Notes under the pieces: model-generated | Told to the model about the DNA's origin: nothing | Seen by the model: the letters and a program-made list of their open reading frames with translations, nothing else | The model's database searches: none | Position numbers and translations under genes: made by a program | Shown: positions 41,295 to 50,155 of the stretch, piece after piece | Layout of the letters: each line of letters begins with the position of its first letter | How positions within the stretch are numbered: position 1 is the stretch's first letter | Assembly (NCBI GenBank): GCA_964655065.1 | Contig: CAZZLC010000008.1 | Location: forward strand, 1-64,000 | DNA from: DRPG01 sp964655065 | GTDB taxonomy: Bacteria > Myxococcota_A > UBA796 > GCA-2862545 | DNA: 64,000 bases | Reading direction: 5' to 3'

Positions 41295-43805
41295 ATGAGG
41301 AAGCGGAACGTTCAGTGGTTGCGCACGGCATTCATGGCGTTGGCCATGATGTCGTTCGCGTGCGAGGGTCCGACGGGACCGCAAGGTGAACCCGGTGTGG
41401 ACGGCGCCGATGGGGCGCCCGGCGCTGACGGCGCACCCGGCGCCGACGGCGCCGACGGCGCGCCTGGCCAGGACGGCACTGACGGGTCGAACGGGACCGA
41501 CGGTCAGGACGGCACCGACGGTCAGGACGGCACCGACGGTCAGGACGGACTCGACGCCACCGACGTCGTGTTCCTCGCCTCCGAGACGGTCGACGAGCTC
41601 GTGCTCACCATCGACAACATCACGTTTGGACCGCCCACGCAGATCGACTTCACCCTGACGGACGGAATCGGCCGCGGTGCAGTCGGCCTGCGGGCCAACG
41701 GGGCCAGCGGGCGCAACTTTCGCGTGGCCATCGCGAAGCTCACGCCGGGCGCCAACGGCGATCCCAGTGAGTGGGAAAACTACATGAACCGCGACCGCGA
41801 CGGCTTCGTGCAGGGCACGTACGAGTCGAGCGACGCGGGCACCTTCGTCGACAACGGCGACGGCACCTACAGCTACACGCTCGCCACCGACATCACGAAC
41901 GTCACCGTCGCCGGCGGCGCGGCCAAGGACGTGAGCTACGACGCGACCCTCACCCACCGCATGACCCTGCAGGTCGGCGGCCGGGTCGGCGATCTCCGTC
42001 TTCCATCACTCAACATCGTCAGGGACTTCGTGCCCAACGATGCCAACACCGAGGTTCCGCGCACGCAGTCGCGCTATGTCGCGGCCACGACCAGCTGCAA
42101 CGAGTGCCACGGCGACCTCCGCATCCACGGCTCGCGCTACGAGGTCGACTACTGCGTGGTCTGCCACAACGTGAACACCGAGTCCGACGCCGACGCCACG
42201 GTGGGCTTCCCCGCCGCCGACATGTCGCAGATGACCCACGCGATCCACTCCGCCCACGTGCGCGCGGACCGCGGGCTGCCGGACTACGTGCTCGGCGGCG
42301 AGAACTACTCCGAGGTAGGCTACCCGCAGGACCTGCGCCACTGCGCCAAGTGCCACGAGCAGACCGATGACACGCCGCAGGGCGACAACTGGCAGGACGT
42401 GCCGAATCGCAACTCCTGTAGCGGCTGCCACGACCTCGCGAACGCCGGTGTCGACCACACCAACCTGACCAACGCCCAGTGTGCGAGCTGCCACTCCGAC
42501 GCGAGCAGTCCGTTCCCCGACGTGCTGATCACGACGGTGCACCTCACGGAGAACCCGACCACCAACAACCCCGACGTGCCCGAGGGCTACGACAACTTCG
42601 TCTACGACATCGACAGCCTGACGGTGAATGGCGACGACACCGCGACCATCCGCTTCCGCATCCTGCGTGAGGATCCGGTGGCGGGCACCGTCGAGTCCGT
42701 CGACTTCCTGAACCTGCCTGCCGACCTGTCGAACGACCCGTCCTTCCTGCTGTCCTATGCGCTTCCGCAGGATGGGATCACCAGCCCGATCGACTACAAC
42801 AACCTCGGTCAGACCGCCGGTCAGCCCGAGCGCATCCAGATCGCCGATCTCGCCGCCGGCACCGCGGGCTCGCTCGTCGCCGACAACTCCGACACCGACG
42901 GCTACTTCCTCGCCACCACTGACTACGCGTTCCCCGCCGGCGCCACGATGCGCGCCGTGATGCTCCAGGGCTACTACAACCAGGATGTCGGCGGAAACAG
43001 CATTGCACGCCACGCCATCTCGGCCGTCGTGGCCGCCGATGGCGACATGGCTCGCCGTGAGGTCGTCGACTCCGCCAAGTGCGCGAACTGCCACGAGTGG
43101 TTCGAGGCGCACGGCGGCAACCGGGTCTACGACGTCCAGGGCTGCGCGGTCTGCCACGTGCCCAACCTGAGCTCCAGCGGTCGCAGCATCGACCCGGCCG
43201 ATGTCGGTCCCAACGAGATCGCGGCCGCCGAGAGCACGCTCACTTCCGGCGTCGACCCGACCATGCCGTGGGTGCTCGGCAGTGGCCCCCTGGTGGCGGC
43301 GGACCCGCTGACCTACCCGGAGTCGACCCAGAACATCAAGGACCTGGTCCACGGGATCCACGGCGCCGACGCGCGCTCGACCGACTACCAGTTCGTCCGT
43401 GACTTCTTCCGTGGCCCCCGGTACTACAACTTCAGCCACGTGACCTATCCGAACGACCCGGCCAATTGCGAGGCCTGCCACGTCGAGGGCACCGCCTCCA
43501 CGAACCTGCCCGCGGACGAGCTCGCGAGCACCTACGTCACGGTCGGCGCGGTGCCCGATGACCGCGACGCGCTCCTCGCCGCTCGCGCCAGCGTCCCCAA
43601 CGCCACCGACATCGTGACCAGCCCCGGTACCGCGGCCTGCTCGACCTGCCACGACGGCTGGCAGGCGGTGAACCACATGATCCTCAACGGCGGCACGTTC
43701 GAGTCCACCCGTGACGAGTACGTGACCCAGGGCAACCTCGAGACCTGCAACGTCTGCCACGGCACCGGTCGCTCGGCCGATGCGGCGGTCGCCCACGCCG
43801 ATTGA
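41295..43805 (+). CDS. OmcA/MtrC-family decaheme lipoprotein with collagen-like N-terminal repeat
   Basis: An 836-residue lipoprotein (Cys23, SFAC). Residues 25-87 are 21 uninterrupted Gly-X-Y triplets, the first rich in Pro (GPTGPQGEP) and the later ones in Asp (GAD, GTD, GQD), a collagen-like stalk. A beta-rich domain follows (about 90-250), then two groups of five CXXCH hemes: CNECH, CVVCH, CAKCH, CSGCH, CASCH, and CANCH, CAVCH, CEACH, CSTCH, CNVCH, separated by a second beta domain (about 410-575). This beta-pentaheme-beta-pentaheme plan is that of the surface decaheme cytochromes OmcA, MtrC and MtrF. HAIHSAH and LVHGIHG motifs also fit the family. It is the probable terminal reductase on the cell surface. 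Confidence 0.93.
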   Translation: MRKRNVQWLRTAFMALAMMSFACEGPTGPQGEPGVDGADGAPGADGAPGADGADGAPGQDGTDGSNGTDGQDGTDGQDGTDGQDGLDATDVVFLASETVDELVLTIDNITFGPPTQIDFTLTDGIGRGAVGLRANGASGRNFRVAIAKLTPGANGDPSEWENYMNRDRDGFVQGTYESSDAGTFVDNGDGTYSYTLATDITNVTVAGGAAKDVSYDATLTHRMTLQVGGRVGDLRLPSLNIVRDFVPNDANTEVPRTQSRYVAATTSCNECHGDLRIHGSRYEVDYCVVCHNVNTESDADATVGFPAADMSQMTHAIHSAHVRADRGLPDYVLGGENYSEVGYPQDLRHCAKCHEQTDDTPQGDNWQDVPNRNSCSGCHDLANAGVDHTNLTNAQCASCHSDASSPFPDVLITTVHLTENPTTNNPDVPEGYDNFVYDIDSLTVNGDDTATIRFRILREDPVAGTVESVDFLNLPADLSNDPSFLLSYALPQDGITSPIDYNNLGQTAGQPERIQIADLAAGTAGSLVADNSDTDGYFLATTDYAFPAGATMRAVMLQGYYNQDVGGNSIARHAISAVVAADGDMARREVVDSAKCANCHEWFEAHGGNRVYDVQGCAVCHVPNLSSSGRSIDPADVGPNEIAAAESTLTSGVDPTMPWVLGSGPLVAADPLTYPESTQNIKDLVHGIHGADARSTDYQFVRDFFRGPRYYNFSHVTYPNDPANCEACHVEGTASTNLPADELASTYVTVGAVPDDRDALLAARASVPNATDIVTSPGTAACSTCHDGWQAVNHMILNGGTFESTRDEYVTQGNLETCNVCHGTGRSADAAVAHAD
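41501..41554 (+). repeat. 18-bp tandem repeat within the collagen-like segment
   Basis: The unit CGGTCAGGACGGCACCGA is present twice exactly (41501-41518, 41519-41536), followed by a diverged third copy. It encodes GQDGTD repeats. Such repeats can change in number by slippage, which would lengthen or shorten the stalk in six-residue steps. Confidence 0.85.
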
Positions 43806-43859
43806 TCCTCGGCTGATCATCGCGGACCGGTGAGCGGCTCGCTCGTCGGCCGCCACCCG

Positions 43860-43896
43860 ACCGCGGGGCGACGACTCGTCCCGCGGTTCTTCTTTT
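43860..43896 (+). terminator. Rho-independent terminator after the decaheme gene
   Basis: A perfect 8-base stem ACCGCGGG / CCCGCGGT (43860-43867, 43880-43887), with an inner ACG/CGT pairing in its 12-base loop, is followed directly by a T-rich tail (TCTTCTTTT). It ends just before the ribosome binding site of the isomerase gene, so read-through could let the isomerase be made at a lower level. Confidence 0.7.
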
Positions 43897-43912
43897 CTCG
43901 GAGAGGCACCAG

Positions 43913-44731
43913 ATGACGAAACGAGCGATTCTCCTTCTCGGATGGCTCACCGCGTGTGGCTCTGACGCGCCGCCGCCGGCCGAGCTGACCGAGGATGCCG
44001 TCGCGGCGGTGGTGAACGGGCGCCCGATCACCGAGCCCGAGGTCGAGCTCGCCCAGATGGTGGGCGGGCCGGGAGGCGAGCGGCTCGACCGAGCGCAGGC
44101 CATCGATCAGCTCGTGGACCTCGAGCTCGAGGCGCAGGCGGCCGAGGCGGCCGGGCTTCACGAGGATCCCCGCTTCCAGAAGGTCGCCCAGCGCATTCGC
44201 ACCGAGGCGTCGACGGCGTATCGGGACCGACTGGCGAAGCACTTTCGCATGGACCAGCTCGCGAACCTGCCCGAGATTCCCGAGGCCGAGTCGCGGGCTT
44301 GGTTCGACGCCAACCAGGACCAGCTCCGGGCGGAGTTCCGGGTGCGTCAGGTGGTCACCCGTTCGCTTGCCGACGCCGAGCGAGCTGCCGCCTCGCTGAA
44401 GGCCGGCAGCCCCTGGGAAGAGGTCCAGAAGGCCTTCTCGGGGGAGGCCAGCGAGCCGCCACCCATCCGGTTCGACCGGTTGTCCCCGGGGTGGTGGGAG
44501 GCCCTGAGCGAGCTCGCGCCCGGCGAGGCCTCGGATCCGGTCAACCTGATTGGCGATCGGTACATCGTGTTCCAGCTCGTCGAGCGGCGCGATGTCGAGG
44601 CGCCGAGCTTCGAGGACGTGAGTCGCCAGATCACCGCCTTGCTTCAGGCGAACTGGCTCGCCGACCAGCGCGCGAGCGGTCGGGCGGAGCGTCGCGAGGC
44701 CGCCAGGATCGAGATCGTGCCTGACGAGTAG
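43913..44731 (+). CDS. PpiC/SurA-like peptidyl-prolyl isomerase lipoprotein
   Basis: A 272-residue lipoprotein (Cys15, LTAC). It has an N-terminal SurA-like helical part (VAAVVNGRPITEPEVELAQ...) and a parvulin-like domain at about residues 135-230 (FRVRQVVTRSLADAERAAASLKAG, ending YIVFQLVERRDVE). Such isomerases are often found beside outer-membrane multiheme cytochrome genes and help fold exported proteins. The parvulin core lacks the usual ARHIL start (here FRVRQVV), so catalysis is not certain and it may work as a chaperone. It lies just after the decaheme gene behind a terminator and has GGAGAGG upstream of ATG. Confidence 0.83.
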   Translation: MTKRAILLLGWLTACGSDAPPPAELTEDAVAAVVNGRPITEPEVELAQMVGGPGGERLDRAQAIDQLVDLELEAQAAEAAGLHEDPRFQKVAQRIRTEASTAYRDRLAKHFRMDQLANLPEIPEAESRAWFDANQDQLRAEFRVRQVVTRSLADAERAAASLKAGSPWEEVQKAFSGEASEPPPIRFDRLSPGWWEALSELAPGEASDPVNLIGDRYIVFQLVERRDVEAPSFEDVSRQITALLQANWLADQRASGRAERREAARIEIVPDE

Positions 44732-44756
44732 CCGAGGAGCCCTCGGCCGGGGGCGT

Positions 44757-46277
44757 TCAGGCCGCGTCGTTCGCCGGGTAGCCGAAGGCGTGCACCCAGG
44801 GCGCGAGGATCGGCATAATCGGCGCCATCGCCAGCCGATATCGGGTCCAGCGTCCGACCGCCCTGCGATTCAGGCGCCGGGTCACCGCGTGGCGGCTCGG
44901 GGTCGAGAGGAGCTCGGTGCCCGCACGGCGGTGGTGCTCGAGAACCGCGGGATCGAAGGGCAGCCCGAGGTGGTCGAGCACCCGGCCCACCACCATCCGG
45001 GGGCGGTCGACGAGATCCTCGTAGCGCCAGGTGCACGCGTCGACGTCGTCGCGGTGGGCCAGGTGTCGCCACAGCTGCATCACCTGATCGTAGAGGGCGG
45101 CGCTGCGCTGGGGCTCGACCAGCTGGACCATGGCCGCGTTCAGCTTCCAGTCCTGCACGAGGCCGGAAAGCACGACATCGCGGGGATCGCGAAGGGCGAG
45201 CAAGACCCTGGCGCCCGGAAACAGCGAGAGCGCCACGGGCAGCAGCGGCAGGTTCAGGGGCATCTTGTCGACGACGATGGCTCGCTGCCGAGCACGGCCG
45301 TCGGGATCCAGCCTCGACCAGTACCGCTCGCGGGCGGCGACGAGCTTCTCCCCAGAAAGCGCCCCGAGGCCCGAGGGCCAGCACGAGGCGCCTGCCGAGA
45401 GCTCGCGAGCGACCTCGGCCAGGGCGGGACGCTCCTCGACCACGCTGACGCTCGGGTGCTGCCGGAGCATCTGCTGCATCAACGTCGTCCCGCTGCGAGG
45501 GAAGGCGACGAAGAACGCGGGGGACCTCGCGGCGGGCGCGGGTCTCGGGAAGGGGGGCCGACTCGCGAGCCAGCGCACGGTGCGGCCGACCTCGTTCGGA
45601 TAGGCGTCGAGGGGGATGCTGCGGCGATGCGCCAGCTGCAGGCACATCGCCCCGCGGGTGCAGTACGCCTCGTAGGCAGCGGCGACCTCGTCCAGTGCGT
45701 CCAGGGCGTTTCCGAGTTCCCCGGTGAGCCGGGTGGCGTGCTCGAGCGACGGGTGGGCGGCGAGCCCCGACGTGCAGTGCTCGATCGCCTCGTCGGGCCG
45801 GCCCAGGCATCGGGCCGCGATGGCCGCCACGAGGCGGGCGTGCCCGTGGCGAGGATCGAGCTCGAGCGCGCGGTGTGCCGCTCGCGCCGCGTGCTCGAAG
45901 GCGCGGCGATCCGCCCAGCGCTCGGCGAGCTGAGCCCAACGATCGGGCTGATCGGGCAGTCCCCGCTCCGCCTGCTCCAGGTGGGCGATCGCGGTGGGCT
46001 CGTCGCCGAGGTGCTGGGCGGCGAATGCCGCGTGCAGATGGGCGAGCCCGTCGCCGGGCCGGTCGGCGAGGACCCGGCGAAACGTGGCCAGCGCCTCGGC
46101 GGGCCGTCCCGCGGCCAGCTGGCTGGCGCCGAGAGCCCCGCGCAGGTGGGGATGGCGCTTCACCAACCCCGCGAACAGGACCCGGGCCCTCTCGTGGTCG
46201 CCGCGTCCAAAGGCGCGCCGAGCCTCGGTGAGGGCCTGGTCGTCGGTGAGCGTCGAGAGATCGGCGGGGAGGCTCAT
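44757..46277 (-). CDS. TPR-repeat sulfotransferase
   Basis: A 506-residue protein. Residues about 15-230 form tetratricopeptide-like repeats (for example GRPAEALATFRRVLADRPGD). Residues 255-490 are a sulfotransferase with the 5'-phosphosulfate loop PRSGTTLMQQML and the 3'-phosphate motif LALRDPRDVVLSG, so it should use PAPS to sulfate a peptide, sugar or lipid. The catalytic His/Glu cannot be assigned with confidence. The TPR part probably selects a protein partner, as in bacterial TPR-sulfotransferases. The ATG has no clear Shine-Dalgarno, so the start is uncertain. It is divergent from the histidine kinase gene across 136 bases. Confidence 0.85.
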   Translation of the reverse strand: MSLPADLSTLTDDQALTEARRAFGRGDHERARVLFAGLVKRHPHLRGALGASQLAAGRPAEALATFRRVLADRPGDGLAHLHAAFAAQHLGDEPTAIAHLEQAERGLPDQPDRWAQLAERWADRRAFEHAARAAHRALELDPRHGHARLVAAIAARCLGRPDEAIEHCTSGLAAHPSLEHATRLTGELGNALDALDEVAAAYEAYCTRGAMCLQLAHRRSIPLDAYPNEVGRTVRWLASRPPFPRPAPAARSPAFFVAFPRSGTTLMQQMLRQHPSVSVVEERPALAEVARELSAGASCWPSGLGALSGEKLVAARERYWSRLDPDGRARQRAIVVDKMPLNLPLLPVALSLFPGARVLLALRDPRDVVLSGLVQDWKLNAAMVQLVEPQRSAALYDQVMQLWRHLAHRDDVDACTWRYEDLVDRPRMVVGRVLDHLGLPFDPAVLEHHRRAGTELLSTPSRHAVTRRLNRRAVGRWTRYRLAMAPIMPILAPWVHAFGYPANDAA

Positions 46278-46413
46278 ACTGGCGAGTTCGGCCCGGCGGG
46301 CACGACCTGTAGAGGCCGGTCGCCTCCCCAACGCTTCGCTGGCGCGACAACGCGGGACTCCTGACGCGCTAAGTCTACCGGCCCGCCGGCGGACCGGCTG
46401 AAGGAGCGATCCG

Positions 46414-48404
46414 ATGATGGAGGGGCTGACCTCCAGCGATCTCGAGAGATCCTTGCTCGCAGACAACCAGCCCGCATTCGAGGCCGAGCTCCGGGAGTCC
46501 ACGCTCCGCACGCTCCTCACCGTCTGCACCGTCCTGCTGGCGATCCCCTATCCGCTGTGGATCTTGTTCGACTGGTGGGTTCAGCCCGCCTGGTTCGAGC
46601 GGTTCGCCGTCCTGCGGGGGCTCGGGTTCGCGATGGCCCTCGCGAGCCTGCTTTGGGGAATCTACGGGGGCCGGCCCAGGCTGGGCTTGATCGCGTGGCT
46701 GTGGACGATGGCCGCCCCGGTGGCGGCCATGCTGGCGCTCGTCGACGGCGCGGTGCTGGTTCACTACAGCGTCGGCTACACGGTCTTCGCCATTGGGTCG
46801 GGCGTGCTCGGAACCTGGCCGCTGCGCCGGGGCCTGATCATCGACGGCGGCCTGGCAGCGATGGCGTTCGTGGCCCTGGCGCTCCGGCCGTTCCCGGCGG
46901 ACGCGAAAGACTGGGCCATCAGTATCGGCTACCTCGCCACGATCCTCCTCCTCTCCCGGCTCATCGGGCAGATGCGCTACACGGGCGCCTGGCGGGAGTT
47001 CATGGCCCGGACCTCGCTCGAGGCGGAGAAGCTCGAGACGGAGCGGCTGCGGGCCGAGGCGGTGGCCGACCGGGCCCGCATCGCCGAAGCCCACGCCAAG
47101 CTCAGGGTGCGCGACGAGCAGAAGACCCACTTCTTCCAGAACATCTCCCACGAGCTCCGCACGCCGCTGACGTTGATCCTGGCCCCGCTCGAGGACGCGC
47201 TGGCCCGGCGGCCCGATCCGGACCTCGAGGTCGCCGCGCGCAACGGCCGGCGCATGCTCAGGCTCGTCAACCAGCTGCTCGAGTTCCAGAAGCTCTCGGT
47301 CGGGCGCCGCGTGTTCCACCCCCAGACGATCGACGGCGTCGCCTTCGTGCACGCGGTCCGGGACCTGGTCCGGCGCACGGCCGAGGCACGCTCGCTCGAG
47401 GTNNNNNNNNNNNNNNNNNNNNNNNNNNNNNNNNNNNNNNNNNNNNNNNNNNNNNNNNNNNNNNNNNNNNNNNNNNNNNNNNNNNNNNNNNNNNNNNNNN
47501 NNGCACCCGGGCTACGCCCGTGATCCTGCTGACCGCGAAGTCGGACCCCGACTCGCGGCTGGCCGGCCTCGAGAGCGGCGCCGACGCCTTCGTGGGCAAG
47601 CCGTTCGACCGTCGGGAGCTGCTGTCGGCCGCCCGGAACCTCCTCGCCCTGAAGGAGCGCGAGGTCCAGCTCGAGGCTGCGCGGCGTCGGGCCGAAGAGG
47701 CGAGCCACGCGAAGAGCGCCTTCCTCGCCAACATGAGCCACGAGCTCCGCACCCCGATCACGGCGATCATCGGCTACACCGAGATGATTCGCGAGGAAGC
47801 GGAGCTCGCTCCGCAGCTCGACGCGGACCTCCGGCGGGTGCAGACGGCCGCGAACTACCTGCTGCAGCTGGTCTCCGACATCCTCGATCTGTCGAAGGTC
47901 GCCGCCGGGCAGCTCGACGTCGCCTCCACCGAGGTGGCGCTGGGGGACGTGCTCGAGGAGATCGTGCCGCTCGCGACCTCGCTGTGCGCGAAGAAGGGCA
48001 ATCGGTTCCAGTCTTCCTGGCCGACCGAGCTCCCCGCGGTGATCGGCGATGCCGTGCGCTTGCGTCAGGTCCTCCTGAATCTGCTTTCGAATGCCGCGAA
48101 GTTCACCGAGCACGGAGTGGTGGAGCTCCAGGCCGGGATCGACGCAGACGGCACCTGGATCGCGGTGTCGGACACGGGCATCGGAATCGACGAGTCCGGA
48201 CAGTCTCGACTGTTCCAGCCGTTCGTGCAGGTCCACGGCGAGGGGGCGGCCCAGTTCGGGGGGACGGGCCTCGGGCTGTCCCTGTCCCGACAGCTCGCCC
48301 GGATGATGGGCGGTGAGGTGTCGGTGTCGAGTGTGAAGGGGGAGGGCAGCACCTTCACGGTCCGGCTGCGCAGCGCAGGCCGCCCGTCGGCGAGGGCCGG
48401 ATAG
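46414..48404 (+). CDS. Hybrid sensor histidine kinase interrupted by an assembly gap
   Basis: Before the gap, residues 1-330 form an N-terminal membrane part with about six hydrophobic segments (residues 30-190), a coiled-coil linker (EAEKLETERLRAEA...), and a first HisKA domain (H-box NISHELRTPLT). After the gap the chain resumes in a receiver domain at TPVILLTAKSD, with its conserved Lys in GKPFD. A second HisKA (H-box NMSHELRTPITAI) and a HATPase follow (N box LLNLLSNAAKFTEHG, G1 DTGIGI, G2 FGGTGLGLSLS). The two sides lie in different reading frames only because 100 N is a placeholder. What is missing should include the first HATPase and the start of the receiver, several hundred bases. 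It is probably one hybrid kinase; two adjacent kinases are less likely. The stimulus is unknown. Confidence 0.8.
47403..47502. other. Assembly gap (100 N)
   Basis: Exactly 100 unknown bases lie inside the histidine kinase gene. The round number and the missing kinase and receiver portions show that it is a scaffold placeholder of unknown true length. Confidence 0.98.
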
Positions 48405-48430
48405 CGTCTCCTTGCGCTATCCTCCCCGGG

Positions 48431-48667
48431 ATGCCACACCGCCTGCTCGCGGTCGTCCTGCTGCTGCTCGTCGCCGCGCCCGCGTGGGCAGCGCCGTTCG
48501 GGACGGTCCGCGACGACATCGCCGCCGCGTGGGCGGATCTCGCGTCGGACGGCCAGTTGGACGTCGATCTGGACGTGGCCGACGTCCTCGCGGCCCGCTA
48601 CGCGCCCGGCCCCGACGTGGGGCCGTCGGGCGCTCCCGGTCGGGTCGTGATCCGCTTGGCAGATTGA
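48431..48667 (+). CDS. Small secreted protein, unknown
   Basis: A 78-residue protein with a clear signal peptide (cleavage after AWA near residue 20) and a mature part of about 58 residues rich in Asp, Ala and Val, including the alternating DLDVDLDVAD-like run. No family is recognised. It begins 26 bases after the kinase gene and is convergent with the amine-oxidase-like gene. The signal peptide is the main support for a real gene. Confidence 0.55.
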   Translation: MPHRLLAVVLLLLVAAPAWAAPFGTVRDDIAAAWADLASDGQLDVDLDVADVLAARYAPGPDVGPSGAPGRVVIRLAD

Positions 48668-48692
48668 AGCCAGCGTTCCACGCGGTGGGTCA

Positions 48693-49967
48693 TCACGCCT
48701 GGGTTCCTCGAGCGAGGTCGGGCCGCAGGCCCTCCGCGATCAGGCGGCTCACCCCTTCGACGCCAGTGGCCCACGCTCCGTGGACCGTACCGAAGTGCTC
48801 GATCGAGCACGCCTCGCCAGCCAGACGGACTCGCTCGTCGAACGCCGTCGCCAGCACCCGGCGGTCGGCGGCGCGGCCAGGCAGCGCCGTGCTGTAGCCC
48901 CCGCGGATCAGGGGATCTCGCGTCCAGCTGCTCGACACCTGGTCGATGACGTGCGCACGGGCGCTCTCACCGAGGACGTCCACCAGCGCTTGCTTGGCGA
49001 CGGCAACGGTGGCCTCCGGCTCCTCTCGCGCGAGGTCCCGGGCGAGGTCGCCGGCGAGGTAGGCGGTGACGATGGGCTCACCGAACTCGTGGAAGTAGAG
49101 CTGAAGTGCGGAGCCGTCGTCGAGGAGAACGTGCGCGCCCAGCGGGTCGTCGGGCGCGGTCACCCGTCCGTCGGTCCGCAATCCGATGCGCTCGGCGTGC
49201 CCGAGCCGCACCCCCTCCAAAGCCTGCTGCACTTCGTCGGGGAGCCCCGGCTCGAATCGGATGACGCCCGACCGCAGGACCTCGGTGGACACGGTGACGA
49301 GAACGGCTCGGGCCGACAGCGAGCCACCGCTCGTCTGGACGGTCACTCCCTGGCGGGTACGCTGGATGGCGCTGACCGGCGAGTCGAGCGTGACGTCCAG
49401 TTCGGCGGCGAGATCGTGGACCAGCGCGCCGAACCCTCGGGCAACGGGCCAGTCGTGATCGCGATCCTCGAGCCGCCAGGCGTCGAGGGCCGACAGCCGC
49501 TCGGGGGGGGCGCCCCAGTGTGCCGCGCACCAGGCCTGGAACAGCGGGTAGTGCTCCGAGGTCGCGTCCACGAGCTCCCGAAGGGCCACGTCATCGGGTT
49601 CCTCGTGCTCGAGCGCGTCGAAGGCGGCGTCGTAGTAGGCCTCGACGGCGTCCCTGACGGATTCGTCCTCGCGATGGCCGCGTCGCACGAGCCAGCCCGG
49701 GGTGTCGAGGGCGTAGAGATCGAAGCGGAGCTCCAGGTCCCGGGCCAGGGCCAGGGCCGCGAGCGGGTTCCGTCCCGCGTGGTGGAGGTAGTGGCAGCCC
49801 ACGTCGAACGGGACGCCGCCGAGCGAGACGGTGTGGGCGCGGCCGCCGACCCGCGAGGCGGCCTCGAGAATCCGTGTCGAGAGTCCGGCACCACGGGCGG
49901 TGAGGCCGGCCGCGATGCCGGCGGCACCGGCGCCGACGATGATCAGATCACAGTCGTGTTGTTCCAA
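48693..49967 (-). CDS. FAD-dependent amine oxidase-like oxidoreductase
   Basis: A 424-residue flavoprotein. The N-terminal Rossmann motif is LIIVGAGAAGIAAGL and is followed by the GRAHT stretch of the amine oxidase/phytoene desaturase family. The C-terminal FAD motif is LAGEACS...HGAWATGVEGV. The substrate may be a polyamine, amino acid or carotenoid; it cannot be told from sequence. There is no signal peptide. The TTG start has GGAGG upstream; an earlier start would run into Arg-rich non-coding residues. Confidence 0.85.
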   Translation of the reverse strand: MEQHDCDLIIVGAGAAGIAAGLTARGAGLSTRILEAASRVGGRAHTVSLGGVPFDVGCHYLHHAGRNPLAALALARDLELRFDLYALDTPGWLVRRGHREDESVRDAVEAYYDAAFDALEHEEPDDVALRELVDATSEHYPLFQAWCAAHWGAPPERLSALDAWRLEDRDHDWPVARGFGALVHDLAAELDVTLDSPVSAIQRTRQGVTVQTSGGSLSARAVLVTVSTEVLRSGVIRFEPGLPDEVQQALEGVRLGHAERIGLRTDGRVTAPDDPLGAHVLLDDGSALQLYFHEFGEPIVTAYLAGDLARDLAREEPEATVAVAKQALVDVLGESARAHVIDQVSSSWTRDPLIRGGYSTALPGRAADRRVLATAFDERVRLAGEACSIEHFGTVHGAWATGVEGVSRLIAEGLRPDLARGTQA

Positions 49968-50155
49968 GCGTCCTCCGCAAGCTCGACCGGCGAGGGGCGG
50001 TTCCGTTTCGCGACTCGTGTGCCGGCCGCGCGCGGGCCTCCGACCCGTACGCGAGAGCGAATCCACGCCGAGCGAATTGCGGCTCGGGTGATCCGACGTA
50101 CCCCCGGGACGTCACCTCGGCGGCCCGCGTCACGACCCTCTGCTTGGAGAGTGCC

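Noticed and set aside
41501..41554. Tandem repeat as a CRISPR-like or mobile array
   Set aside because: The repeats are in frame and encode Gly-X-Y triplets; there are no spacers and no cas genes.
46414..48404. Frameshift or pseudogene in the histidine kinase
   Set aside because: The frame change happens across a placeholder run of N, and both sides have intact motifs, so no frameshift is shown.
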